Shown: in pieces, positions 25,591 through 34,359 of the stretch | Position numbering within the stretch: the first letter of the stretch is position 1 | How the letters are laid out: each line of letters begins with the position of its first letter | Source: CBDFGK01 sp965247075 | GTDB lineage: Bacteria > Pseudomonadota > Gammaproteobacteria > Pseudomonadales > Halieaceae | Direction: 5' to 3' | Assembly (NCBI GenBank): GCA_965247075.1 | Contig: CBDFGK010000003.1 | Span: 1,364,001 to 1,428,000 of the forward strand | Length of the DNA stretch: 64,000 bases | The notes under the pieces: model-generated | What the model saw: only the letters and a program-made list of their open reading frames with translations | Databases searched by the model: none | Told to the model about the DNA's origin: nothing | Made by a program: the position numbers and the translations under genes

Positions 25591-27189
25591 CTATGGAACC
25601 AGTTTGCCGGGATTCATGCGGCCATCCGGGTCGAACATCTGGCACAACCTTTCAATAGCCTTTATGCCCAGTTTGCCCTTTTCTGCCGGCAGGTAAGGCG
25701 CGTGATCTGTGCCCACACCGTGCTGGTGACTGATGGTGCCGCCGTGGCGGACGATGGCCTCGGCCCCCGCTGCTTTCAGTTTCTCCCAGCGCCGCATGGT
25801 CTGTTCATAGTCGCGCCCGGCACGAAACAGAAAGGTAGAATACACGCTGCAACCCTGCCCGTAGAAATGTGACAGGTGGGTAAACACGTGGACATTTTCA
25901 TTGTCGGCACGTAAGACACCGGCGATAGAGCTTTCCATGTCCTCTACGGCCGCCGGCAGGCTGGACCAGTCCAGGCAGGTTTCCATGGTGTCGACGATCA
26001 CACCGATATTCCATAAACCGTGGCGCAGGTAGGGTGAGCGAAAACGGCTGTGTTCCCAGTGATTGCCCATATAGGAACCGGTAAATACACCGCGGTGTTT
26101 GCCAATCAGCTTGCGCGTTAATTTTAGCGCCGATTTACATTGACCTTTGCTCCCGGTCACGCCAAAGGTGAACATGGTTTTGCCCTTCCCGGCGCCGCGC
26201 ATTTTCAGATACCGTTCCAGCAGGTTCACCCCCCGCTCGTGTCCCGCCAGCTTCAAATGGGTTTCGGTTTCCCGGGCATTGCTCAAGCGCATCATGGACA
26301 GTTGCATGCCGCTCTGGATGATTTCCCGGGTGGCTTGCATGCCCACCTCCCAGCCGGGGAAAAAGGCCACGTAAAAAGTCTCCTGCTCAGCGACAGGCAT
26401 AACCCGAACCTTCACCTCGGTAATAATGCCCATGCGGCCCTCGCTGCCCATAAACATTTCGCGAACATCCGGACCGGCGGAGGAGGCCGGGAAAGTGGGT
26501 ATATCCAGCGTACCCTGCAGGGTTTCGATACGGCCGCCGGCAAACATTTTCTCGATGCGCCCATAGCGCAAGGACTGTTGTCCACTGGATCGGCTGGCCA
26601 CCCAGCCACCCACTGTGGACAGCTCCCAGGACTGGGGGTAGTGCCCCAGCGTGTAGCCTTCCTTGGCTAATTGCGCCTCTACTTCAGGGCCCATGGTGCC
26701 GGCGCCAAAAGTGGCGATTTGGCTCTGTTTATCCAGCGCCATCAATTTGTTCATGCGGCTCATGGCCACAGTAATCACCGGCCGGTCGCCTGCCTCGGGA
26801 GTGATATGGCCACACACCGAAGTGCCGCCGCCATAGGGAATTACTACCAGGTTTTTGTGCTGGGCGAAGGCGAGGATTTCCTGCACATCTTCACTGCTAT
26901 CGGGGCAGGCCACACCATCGGGGAAAATGCCAAAATCACCGCTGCGCTTGGCCAACCAGTCGGGAATACTTTGTCCCCGGCAGTGCCGCAAACGGTCTTC
27001 TGCATCGGTGCTTATCAAGGCGTGTTCCGGTGAGCGGGAGGCAGGCACCGCACGCAGCGCATCCTCCAGCGTGGCATCTGTGAGCGGGACGGACGTACCG
27101 ATGCGCTGCTCTATAAAGCGGCGTGAGCCTGCACTTAGTTCAAATTCCAGATCGTTCTTCTCGTCGCCCCAACCATTCCAGCTTTGCAT
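25591..27189 (-). CDS. FAD-binding oxidase resembling alkyldihydroxyacetone-phosphate synthase
   Basis: This 532-residue protein has an N-terminal PCMH-type FAD domain with PYGGGTSVCGH, GYTLGHYPQSWELSTVGGW and FMGSEGRMGIITEV. A C-terminal cap includes SHQHGVGTDHAPYL and ends FDPDGRMNPGKLVP. The Tyr-rich, His-rich end and the SHxHG motif are like AGPS (the ether-lipid enzyme) and the related D-lactate/glycolate oxidases. The partners GlpD and an FGGY kinase favour a substrate derived from glycerol or DHAP. It is first in the three-gene operon. Whether it makes ether lipids or oxidises a hydroxy acid cannot be told. Confidence 0.88.
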   Translation of the reverse strand: MQSWNGWGDEKNDLEFELSAGSRRFIEQRIGTSVPLTDATLEDALRAVPASRSPEHALISTDAEDRLRHCRGQSIPDWLAKRSGDFGIFPDGVACPDSSEDVQEILAFAQHKNLVVIPYGGGTSVCGHITPEAGDRPVITVAMSRMNKLMALDKQSQIATFGAGTMGPEVEAQLAKEGYTLGHYPQSWELSTVGGWVASRSSGQQSLRYGRIEKMFAGGRIETLQGTLDIPTFPASSAGPDVREMFMGSEGRMGIITEVKVRVMPVAEQETFYVAFFPGWEVGMQATREIIQSGMQLSMMRLSNARETETHLKLAGHERGVNLLERYLKMRGAGKGKTMFTFGVTGSKGQCKSALKLTRKLIGKHRGVFTGSYMGNHWEHSRFRSPYLRHGLWNIGVIVDTMETCLDWSSLPAAVEDMESSIAGVLRADNENVHVFTHLSHFYGQGCSVYSTFLFRAGRDYEQTMRRWEKLKAAGAEAIVRHGGTISHQHGVGTDHAPYLPAEKGKLGIKAIERLCQMFDPDGRMNPGKLVP

Positions 27190-27559
27190 ATTGATCTCTT
27201 TGTTTGTGCATGAATGTGACGGCTAGTGTAGTGGAATCAGCAGCTTTATTTTAGGGCTTAAGCGGCCTTATAATTGATAATTTCGGACATTCGGTGCTGT
27301 TTCCTGGCACAACCTGGAGAGTACGGTGGTACTTCCCGACATCGCAGCAGTTAAGATCCCGCAATCTATGGTCACTGTTTTCACTGTTTCACTGTTGGCA
27401 AAACCGGTGGAACTGAGGCGCTTTTACATAGAGCGGGATTTTTGCTTTGCGCCGGTATCGACCAGGGATTGATTATCCTCGCCAATTTTCTATGCGTCAG
27501 TTTCGTAAATACGTTGTAGTATTATCCGGCACTGAACGTAGCCCATAGAGGAAAACGGT
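27190..27559. other. Divergent intergenic region
   Basis: This 370-base gap lies between the leftward flavoprotein operon and the rightward DSD1-type gene, so promoters for both should be here. One 48-codon frame (27326-27472, GTG start) encodes a plausible peptide with KPVELRRFYIERDF. It has no known family, and I do not call it a gene. The downstream start has AGAGGAAAAC before the ATG. Confidence 0.45.
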
Positions 27560-28846
27560 ATGCCCACGTCAGTAGATAAAGCCCGCCGCAACCTGTTACT
27601 GGGTGGGCTCGCACTGGGTGCCATTGGCACCGCGGGTTTTGTGAGGCCCCGCGATATTGGTGCTAATCACACATCGTATTTCCGGCAGTTGAGCGACGCC
27701 CTGCACAGGGCGGGGCTGGCCCATCCGACCCTGGTAATTGACAAGGCCAAGCTGCAAGAAAATATTGTGGTGCTGAAAAACAATATCGGCGACAAATATG
27801 CTTTTCGGGCGGTGGCCAAGTCGCTGCCATCGCTGCCCTTATTGGAAACAGTCATGGCCGGCGCCGATACCAATCGACTCATGTTGTTTCACCAGCCTTT
27901 TATTAACCAGGTAGCCAGACAGTTGCCGCAGTCTGATGTGCTGTTGGGCAAGCCCATGCCGGTGGCCGCCACTGCCAATTTCTATAAGGCTTATGATGGT
28001 CAGGGTTTCGACGCCGCCAGGCAATTGCAGTGGCTGATCGACACGCCGCAGCGCTTGCGCCAGTACCAACAGTTGGCGCAGCAGTTGGGTGTATCCATGC
28101 TCATCAACATTGAGTTGGACGTGGGTTTGCACCGCGGTGGTGTCCAGGAAGACAGCGAGCTGGCCGAAATGCTGGCTATAATCGAGGCAGACCCGGCGTT
28201 GACCTTTGCCGGACTGATGGGTTACGAGCCCCACGTGGCTAAAGTGCCAGGCAACAAACTGGCGCAGCGCGATAAATCCATGATGATTTACTCAGAGAAG
28301 CTGGCGGTGGCCCAGCAGGTGCTTGGGCGCAAGCTGGATGATTTGACGCTGAACGCGGCGGGCAGCCCCACCTACCAGTATTACCTGGAGGGCGAGTATC
28401 CCCACAACGAGATGTCGGCCGGCTCCTGCCTGGTAAAACCCGTCGACTTTGATATTCCCACGCTGGCCGATCACCAGCCGGCGGCCTTTATCGCCGCGCC
28501 GGTAATCAAGGCGCTGGAGCACACCGAAATTGCCGGTGTAGACGGCATCGGCCAGTTGATGGCGATGTGGAACTCCAACCGCGCCAAGACCTTTTTTACC
28601 TACGGCGGCTTCTGGAAGGCAACTCCCGAATCACCGGCCGGTTTGACCCTCAATCCGCTGTTTGGCCGTTCCACCAACCAGGAGATGTATAACGGGTCGG
28701 AGGCAATCAATCTGCAAGCCGATGACTGGGTTTTCCTGCGACCCAACCAGAGTGAGTTTGTTTTTCTGCAGTTTGGGGATATCGCCGTGTACGATGAGGG
28801 CGAAATAGTGGATACCTGGCCGGTTTTCAGCCAATCATCCGCGTAA
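27560..28846 (+). CDS. Exported PLP enzyme of the alanine-racemase/D-threonine aldolase (DSD1) fold
   Basis: The 428-residue protein begins with KARRNLLLGGLALGAIG, a twin-arginine-like signal that would export the folded PLP protein. The catalytic domain is fold type III: HPTLVIDKAKLQENI, the PLP lysine K87 in FRAVAKSLPS and ELDVGLHRGGV. A C-terminal beta domain follows. D-threonine aldolases and D-serine dehydratases share this pattern, with C-terminal metal ligands; here FLQFGDIAVYDEGEIVDTWP occupies the end. Export of such an enzyme is less usual. The natural amino-acid substrate is unknown. Confidence 0.85.
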   Translation: MPTSVDKARRNLLLGGLALGAIGTAGFVRPRDIGANHTSYFRQLSDALHRAGLAHPTLVIDKAKLQENIVVLKNNIGDKYAFRAVAKSLPSLPLLETVMAGADTNRLMLFHQPFINQVARQLPQSDVLLGKPMPVAATANFYKAYDGQGFDAARQLQWLIDTPQRLRQYQQLAQQLGVSMLINIELDVGLHRGGVQEDSELAEMLAIIEADPALTFAGLMGYEPHVAKVPGNKLAQRDKSMMIYSEKLAVAQQVLGRKLDDLTLNAAGSPTYQYYLEGEYPHNEMSAGSCLVKPVDFDIPTLADHQPAAFIAAPVIKALEHTEIAGVDGIGQLMAMWNSNRAKTFFTYGGFWKATPESPAGLTLNPLFGRSTNQEMYNGSEAINLQADDWVFLRPNQSEFVFLQFGDIAVYDEGEIVDTWPVFSQSSA

Positions 28847-29339
28847 ATAAATGGAAATACTTGCATTTTCCTGTCCGCCCGCCTCAGCGCTGATTTCTGT
28901 CCATACTGAACTCACTTTTGTGAATTGCGCGGTGAGTGACCATGAACGGGAATTCGATTGACAAACGGATGTCCAAATCACAACAGATGCGTTGGTCGCC
29001 CTTGGGGGCACATGCCCTCTTGCAGGTCCGTGCTGAGCTGGTCGATGGCCGTCTTGATACGGCGTTTTCTCGGTGGTATCCAGGCTTTGCCGGGGAGAAT
29101 CAATTCTACTGGGCTGCCGCGTGACCCCACCATTTGAATCACTCTCCAGACCTATGCTCGCCACGCCCTGGCGCGCACCGTTGACCCCAGCGCCCACTAC
29201 AACCCCGATCAGGACGCCCTCGTCATCCGCCGTGGACTAACTTACCGGGCGGGGCGTCTGGATGACGCAGGTGTTGGCGTTAGGCGGAGATAGACCCAGT
29301 GCGCCCGTACTGGGTTTGTGCGTCAATGCCTTGATCTGA
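28847..29339. other. Long gap without a clear gene
   Basis: This 493-base gap has no gene I can support. At about 29148-29292 one plus-strand frame reads like coding sequence (ARTVDPSAHYNPDQDALVI, RRGLTYRAGRLDDAG), but it has no start or ribosome site and its family is unknown. It may be the 3' end of a lost gene. Confidence 0.4.
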
Positions 29340-29687
29340 TCAATCAAGTTTGTAGACAACGGCGGCCTCATGCAACACATCGCTTACCCATTGGTTCAGG
29401 CTTTTGTGCTCCGCTGCGGCCGACCCGGCTGCCTGCTCGTGCAGTGCCGGGCTGATGCGTACATTGAACCTGCCCGAAAACGACTTTATGGGATCAATAT
29501 CGCGTTCCTTGCACGCCCGCATAAATACCTTCAGGGAAGTAGCACCCTCCCGGTGCAGGCCCTTGATATCAGTGGCATAGAAGTCGGCCCCGCCAGAGAG
29601 TCCGATAAACTCGCCGCGGAACATATCGATCTCGGAGTCGTAGTTAATAACGGCTCTGTAATCGTCGATCATGATGGTATTAATCAT
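29340..29687 (-). CDS. hicB: HicB-family antitoxin
   Basis: The 115-residue antitoxin has a partially degraded RNase H-like N-terminal domain (YRAVINYDSEIDMFRGEFIG) and a C-terminal ribbon-helix-helix part (GRFNVRISPALHEQAAGSAA, then LNQWVSDVL). It should bind HicA and repress the operon promoter. Its ATG overlaps the hicA stop (ATGA at 29687-29684), the usual hicA-first order. Confidence 0.93.
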   Translation of the reverse strand: MINTIMIDDYRAVINYDSEIDMFRGEFIGLSGGADFYATDIKGLHREGATSLKVFMRACKERDIDPIKSFSGRFNVRISPALHEQAAGSAAAEHKSLNQWVSDVLHEAAVVYKLD

Positions 29688-29938
29688 GGCATAACTCCAT
29701 TGGCTTGCAGCCAGTCACGGACGCTTGCTACAGCGCCCTTGTCGGTTGATGGGTTAGGGTGTGGCCGGTGGAACACACGAACCTCCCCAAACAAAAATAC
29801 CTCTACGCGACTGCCTTCCCGCTCCGCAATTTCAGCACCAAGCGCCAGGAACAGGGCTTCTATGGTCTGCCATTTTACATTGCCGCTCACCGGGTGAGAG
29901 AAAAGCAGTCCGAGCGTTTTTTGGTGCTTGCGTTTCAT
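29684..29938 (-). CDS. hicA: HicA-family mRNA interferase toxin
   Basis: The toxin has 84 residues from the ATG at 29938. It is a dsRBD-fold ribonuclease with the features GNVKWQTIEALFLALGAEI, EREGSRVEVFLFG and the catalytic His in VRVFHRPHP. It cleaves mRNA when not bound by HicB. A longer frame up to 29974 exists, but family members begin near MKRKHQKTL. Two tandem 10-mers lie directly upstream as a probable operator. Confidence 0.92.
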   Translation of the reverse strand: MKRKHQKTLGLLFSHPVSGNVKWQTIEALFLALGAEIAEREGSRVEVFLFGEVRVFHRPHPNPSTDKGAVASVRDWLQANGVMP

Positions 29939-29940
29939 TG

Positions 29941-29960
29941 ACCAAATGGTACCAAATAGT
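29941..29960. promoter_or_regulatory. Tandem 10-mers upstream of hicA, possible HicB operator
   Basis: ACCAAATGGT and ACCAAATAGT lie head to tail directly before the hicA start and contain the palindrome TGGTACCA. The position fits autoregulation by the HicAB complex. This is inference from location. Confidence 0.4.
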
Positions 29961-30103
29961 AGTACTAGAATCAAAGCCAGTACCGCTATTTCCAGCTTTC
30001 ACCTTGAAGTAATCGGGTTTATCGAGGCCTGATCGGATATACTCAGCCGCGCATGCCCGACTTAGACCACGGGCACCGAATAACCGTAAAGCTGAGTGAA
30101 ACT

Positions 30104-31249
30104 ATGGAACGATATTTTGCAACCGGCCTGTGCCTGCTATTTCTGGCTGCCTGTAGTGATTCGAACAACACCAATGTACAGGAACCAGAGCCCCCGATAC
30201 TGCCCGACTTCACCGAGGCCGATGCCTGGATGGAGGATTTCGTCGCCACCGAGGAAGCCTTCCCGGGAGGCTCCTACATCGTGGTAGACAAAAACCTGGG
30301 GGTTGTCCACAAGGCCGCCTTCGGCAACCAGACCGAAGATAGCCTCGTCCTGCTGGCCTCTACCAGCAAGGTGCCCACCGTTACCCTGCTGATGGCCCTG
30401 CATGAAGACGACGATAACGTCGACTTTGATATTTCTGCGCCGATTGCCAACTACCTGCCCTGGCAGGGTGTGTGGGACGAGGCGATTACCACCGAACACC
30501 TGGTATCCAATCGCTCGGGTATTCCCGGCCTCACCAACTTGTTCACCAACTCCGCAGCCTACGCCCCTCACTTCTGCCAGTTTTTGCCCGCCGGCACCCT
30601 GCTGGCCTGCGCAGAGGATATCTACACCACTCCTTTGCCGGGCCTCGAAAGCTCCCCGCCGGACGCTGCTTTTGACTACGGCGGCAGCCAGTGGCAGTTG
30701 TCTGGCGGTGTTGCAGAAGTGGTGGGCGGTGGCAGTTGGAATCAGCTCTGGGACCAGTATATTGCTGGCCCCTGCGAGCTGGAAATCTCAACTTATGGCA
30801 ACAACCTCTCTTTAGCCGAGCAATGGGATGGCAACCCGGAGAGCCTGGTCGGCCGCGACAACCCCAACCAGGAAGGTGGCATGATGGCGAACCTGGATGA
30901 CTACGCCAAGCTGCTTTCCATGCACCTCAATGACGGCCTTTGCGGCGACAACCGCGTTCTGTCCCCGCAAGGGGTGGCCTCTATGCGGGAAGCGCGCACA
31001 GAAGATGAAGATGACGGCAGTGGCTATGGTATGGGCTGGTGGCTGGAGCCACGCGGGGCAAGCGGTGCAGTTACCCTGTTCACGGACGGCGGCTTTTACG
31101 GCTCCCTGTCCTGGATCGATACCGAGCGCAACTACGCCGGCGTGGTGTTTTTCGAGGACTACACCGGCAACTCCGGCAGCGTCGGCAGCGGCGGCGTGCG
31201 CAGTCAACTGATCCCCATCATCGAGGCAGCCTTCGACGCGGTGCGCTAG
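30104..31249 (+). CDS. Lipoprotein serine hydrolase of the beta-lactamase class C/DD-peptidase family
   Basis: From the ATG at 30104 the protein has 381 residues and a lipoprotein signal with lipobox LAAC (Cys 17). The catalytic SxxK is S86-T-S-K89, and FDYGGSQ supplies the Tyr-containing second motif. Family members include esterases, penicillin-binding proteins and true AmpC enzymes; the KTG box of AmpC is not evident, so beta-lactam resistance should not be assumed. The upstream in-frame start at 30053 would bury the lipobox and is less likely. Confidence 0.87.
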   Translation: MERYFATGLCLLFLAACSDSNNTNVQEPEPPILPDFTEADAWMEDFVATEEAFPGGSYIVVDKNLGVVHKAAFGNQTEDSLVLLASTSKVPTVTLLMALHEDDDNVDFDISAPIANYLPWQGVWDEAITTEHLVSNRSGIPGLTNLFTNSAAYAPHFCQFLPAGTLLACAEDIYTTPLPGLESSPPDAAFDYGGSQWQLSGGVAEVVGGGSWNQLWDQYIAGPCELEISTYGNNLSLAEQWDGNPESLVGRDNPNQEGGMMANLDDYAKLLSMHLNDGLCGDNRVLSPQGVASMREARTEDEDDGSGYGMGWWLEPRGASGAVTLFTDGGFYGSLSWIDTERNYAGVVFFEDYTGNSGSVGSGGVRSQLIPIIEAAFDAVR

Positions 31250-31334
31250 CCCCTCGTCCGGGTGCACCCTCTTTGCTGCCGGAGCATACTCATTTGATTG
31301 AGGCTTAAGGGTGGTACGCTCAGTGTAGTCACTC

Positions 31335-32561
31335 CTAAGGCGGGAATTTGCGAAGCGCGTCTTGCGGATTGTGTTTCCGTTTGATACCTGGCTGGGCGCC
31401 ATCGATAGCCGCTCCGTGACCAAGATGCTCGCGGAGCTTTGCTTCCAGGGCAGGAAAGCCTTGCAACTCAGGAATGCACGAAAGTTCTTCGTGTAACTGA
31501 TCTAACATGGCGTCAAGTCGCGGCTCAGCTCCTTTGACACCCAGTTGTTTGGCAAAGTGCATCAAACCGTTTCGATCGGGAAATTGCTTGCTGTTATTCA
31601 TCTTCAGAGCCAGGGTAGGTGCCTCCAGCGGATATACTCCGGTGCACACCACATCATAGATCGGTGACAACCACGGCGCGTCTTCCGGCGACTCATAAAG
31701 CAGGGAAAAATTTTTCAGGTGGGCATCGCCGTTGCCAATGAGACTATTGAACATCACGTAATCGAAGAATCTGACCAATTCAGTGTGGGAGTGCGTGTAG
31801 GTGGTTAGCACCTTGGCTGCATTTTCGTAGCTGCCCAGGTAACGACCCTCGCCACTGCGTCCCATCAGCACGCAGAAATCCTCCATGCCCAGTGATAATT
31901 CTTCCCGGCGATCAAAGCGCTCCATAATAAACAGCGTTTGGTCATCGGAGAGCCAGAAGTTGGGTGCGGCAAGCCCGGCAGCACGGACCAGGCACATGCA
32001 CACATACTCGTTGAGGGGAAGTTGTGGGTAGTTGTCACCGCTGGTTTTTACGATGTAGCTTGAATGTATCAGGGAGGCTTTTGCAGAGGCGGCGGTGATG
32101 GCGACTTTGGGCTGCATGCCAGAGAGTGTGGTATCGAACAGGTGTCGCTCCAGCAATTCGGAAAACAGGCCTTTGCGGCCGTCCCAGTGCAAAATCTCTG
32201 CCAGCGCCTCTGGAGTGCTTGCCTCGCCTTCGAGGCCCGCGTCGTAATCCAGTCGGCCAATGCCATTGACGCCCTGGATCGCCAAAAACAACATGTCATC
32301 GACCCGGGTGTAGCGCCGCAATCGCTCACTGAGATAACGGCGCACATAACCTTCTGGCAGGTTCATTTCAAATATGGGGTGTATCGCGCCACGGTTGTAA
32401 GGCTGAGGGCGAGTGGGCATAGCCAGGGCTACCTTCTCGCCATCGGTCGCGTAGGCAAATTGGTATTGTGCATCGTGTGTGAGTGAGCCCGCCAACCCGT
32501 GCGGTGTGCTTACTGCGATAGTGCGCACCCGCGCGGGCAGAGCCTCAAGGTTAATGCTCAC
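31335..32561 (-). CDS. hipA: HipA-family serine/threonine kinase toxin
   Basis: The 408-residue kinase has an N-terminal HipA_N domain (AMPTRPQPYNRGAIHPIFEM, LPEGYVRRYLSERLRRY). A Ser-rich loop precedes SSYIVKT. The catalytic core has NGDAHLKNFSLLYE and the metal-binding YDVVCT. E. coli HipA phosphorylates GltX; the target here is unknown. The start overlaps the HipB-like gene stop (ATGA at 32561-32558), giving translational coupling. Confidence 0.92.
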   Translation of the reverse strand: MSINLEALPARVRTIAVSTPHGLAGSLTHDAQYQFAYATDGEKVALAMPTRPQPYNRGAIHPIFEMNLPEGYVRRYLSERLRRYTRVDDMLFLAIQGVNGIGRLDYDAGLEGEASTPEALAEILHWDGRKGLFSELLERHLFDTTLSGMQPKVAITAASAKASLIHSSYIVKTSGDNYPQLPLNEYVCMCLVRAAGLAAPNFWLSDDQTLFIMERFDRREELSLGMEDFCVLMGRSGEGRYLGSYENAAKVLTTYTHSHTELVRFFDYVMFNSLIGNGDAHLKNFSLLYESPEDAPWLSPIYDVVCTGVYPLEAPTLALKMNNSKQFPDRNGLMHFAKQLGVKGAEPRLDAMLDQLHEELSCIPELQGFPALEAKLREHLGHGAAIDGAQPGIKRKHNPQDALRKFPP

Positions 32562-32815
32562 GGGCTGGTCTCCTCATTAAATAGGCTGTCAAGGTCATCC
32601 AGGGTGGGGTGGCGAGTTACCTCGGTCCGTAGGCTCAAGCCCAGCAAGTTCAGGTAGCGGCAGAAAGTGGTGAGATTACCCCGATAACCGCCGTTCTCGA
32701 TGCGGGAGACTTCATTGCGATGGGCCTGAATTTGACTCGCCGCTGCGGATTGGCTCCAGCCACGGGCTTTGCGTCGCTCCCGTGCCTGCTGCCCAATGTC
32801 GATAAGTTCTTTCAC
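32558..32815 (-). CDS. hipB: HipB-like XRE-family antitoxin
   Basis: The 85-residue protein is dominated by a lambda-repressor-type helix-turn-helix (ARGWSQSAAASQIQAHRNEV, SRIENGGYRGNLTTF). It should neutralise HipA and bind the palindromic sites upstream of its start. The tail HPTLDDLDSLFNEETSP may be the degradable C-terminus. Confidence 0.9.
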   Translation of the reverse strand: MKELIDIGQQARERRKARGWSQSAAASQIQAHRNEVSRIENGGYRGNLTTFCRYLNLLGLSLRTEVTRHPTLDDLDSLFNEETSP

Positions 32816-32828
32816 GGGAACGCCCTAT

Positions 32829-32848
32829 ATGCACAAATATTAGTGCAT
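32829..32848. promoter_or_regulatory. Palindrome upstream of hipB, probable operator
   Basis: ATGCAC, eight bases, GTGCAT form a perfect inverted repeat 14 bases upstream of the hipB start. A related half-site, ATGTGCA, follows at 32881-32887. Both sit in an AT-rich promoter-like stretch, fitting HipB autoregulation. Confidence 0.6.
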
Positions 32849-32958
32849 TATGGGTATATTTATTCATATTGCAATCATATATGTGCAAAATACCTAAGGA
32901 GACTCATCCAGATAATCACGCACCGCGTCGACATTAAAGCCACCCAGTTACTCCGCCC

Positions 32959-33725
32959 GGTGGTGGTTTGCCGCTGCTGGCGCCCATGTCGGAAGTTGCC
33001 GGACGCATGTCGGTGCAGGCCGGCGCCAGTAATCTGGAAAAAGCCCGCGGTGGTAATGGCACCTTGCTGGGTGGCGTGCCGGGTGTTGAGCCGGGTCGTG
33101 TGCTGGTATTGGGTGGCGGTGTGGTCGGTACCAATGCGGCGCGCATGGCGATTGGTATGGGCGCCGATGTGACCTACTGGATCGGTCACTGCCGCGCCTC
33201 AAGGAGTTGGATTCACAATTTCAGGGCCGTGTTAAAACAGTGTACTCCACCACAGATTCGGTTGAACGGCACGCCTTGGACGCGGACCTGGTGATTGGTG
33301 CTGTGCTTATTCCCGGCGCATCTGCTCCCAGATTACTGAGCAGGGAACTTATCTAGCGCATGAAGCCCGGCGCAGTGGTGGTAGATGTGGCTATCGACCA
33401 GGGCGGTTGCTTTGAAACCAGCCACGCCACCACACACCAGGAGCCCACATATATAGTGGACGAGGTCGTACATTACTGTGTGGCGAATATGCCCGGTGGC
33501 GTAGCACGCACTGCGACACTGGCCCTGACCAATGCGACTCTGCCGTTTGCTATTCGCCTGGCCAATGGAGGCTGTGATGCGCTGTTGGAAGACGAGCATC
33601 TGCTGGCCGGTCTCAACGTTCACGCCGGTTTGATTACCTGCGAGGCGGTGGCCGAAGTGCAGGGCTATCAATATGTGTCGCCGCGCCGCGCGTTGCTGGA
33701 CAGCGATATGCCCATGACTGCCTGA
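32959..33725 (+). pseudogene. ald: Broken alanine dehydrogenase gene
   Basis: The remnant starts with LPLLAPMSEVAGRMSVQAGA, continues through the NAD-binding GGVPGVEPGRVLVLGGGVVG, shifts frame after GADVTYW, then reads ADLVIGAVLIPGA in another frame. A stop (TAG) falls in SRELI-stop-RMKPG. The rest, AVVVDVAIDQGGCFETS to the end, is intact. The first 130 or so residues, including the pyruvate/alanine-binding Lys and Arg, are absent. This clearly was alanine dehydrogenase (Ala to pyruvate plus ammonia) and it is no longer functional. The missing 5' end coincides with the hipBA module. Confidence 0.88.
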
Positions 33726-33807
33726 CTGGTTTCGCCATTGATTGTTCGCGGCTGTGACTATCGCGTAGACTTGCGCCACTATCGATGGGTGAGAGAAACA
33801 GCGCAAC

Positions 33808-34359
33808 ATGAGCGACAGGCAGCGGGCATTCGAAGTGCCCCCTCAGCTTAGGCGCGGCGGTACCAGGCACAAGGCTGAAGAGTATGTTGAAGAGGGCAGG
33901 GACCTGCTCGCCTATATGAGCGACACCCTGGGGCTACCAGACCTGGGCACCAGCGATGTACTGGATGTTGGCTGTGGCACCAAGTTCACCGAGGCTATTT
34001 TAAAGTACGGCATTGTCATTGGCAGCTACACCGGCACCGATGTATATAAACCGATGATCGATCACCTGGGGCAAAGCACCAACGACCCGCGTTTCACCTT
34101 TCTGATTTTCAGCCTGTTTGTCGACGAACGTTCTGGTACCGGTTATGGGCTGATCGAAGATATTACCGGCGCTGCGCCCGGTGACTGGCAGCCCAGTGGG
34201 CAGCCTTTTCGCGATGCCTACCCAGGCAAGCCCCCGCAATGGGCGCTGTACTCGCGTGAGCACGCCTTCGAATTGATTGAGGGAACGGGCTGGAAAGTCG
34301 AACAACTACTCATGCCCAACCCCTATGTGCAGCATCATTTTGTCTGCGCGCCTCTCTAA
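33808..34359 (+). CDS. Class I SAM-dependent methyltransferase with an internal deletion
   Basis: The 183-residue frame begins like a known group of methyltransferases: VPPQLRRGGTRHKAEEYVEE, then motif I VLDVGCGTKF and a following YTGTDVYKPMIDHL. The middle of the Rossmann fold, which should carry motifs II to IV after DPRF, appears to be missing. DPRFTFLIFSLFVDERSGTG joins two distant parts in frame. The end (MPNPYVQHHFVCAPL) looks complete. About 70-80 residues seem lost, so catalysis is doubtful. The stop overlaps the convergent sulfatase gene by 4 bases. Confidence 0.65.
   Translation: MSDRQRAFEVPPQLRRGGTRHKAEEYVEEGRDLLAYMSDTLGLPDLGTSDVLDVGCGTKFTEAILKYGIVIGSYTGTDVYKPMIDHLGQSTNDPRFTFLIFSLFVDERSGTGYGLIEDITGAAPGDWQPSGQPFRDAYPGKPPQWALYSREHAFELIEGTGWKVEQLLMPNPYVQHHFVCAPL

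Noticed and set aside
30104..31249. A true class C beta-lactamase (resistance gene)
   Set aside because: SxxK and Tyr motifs are present, but the KTG box is not evident and the protein is a lipoprotein; a general serine hydrolase is the safer call.
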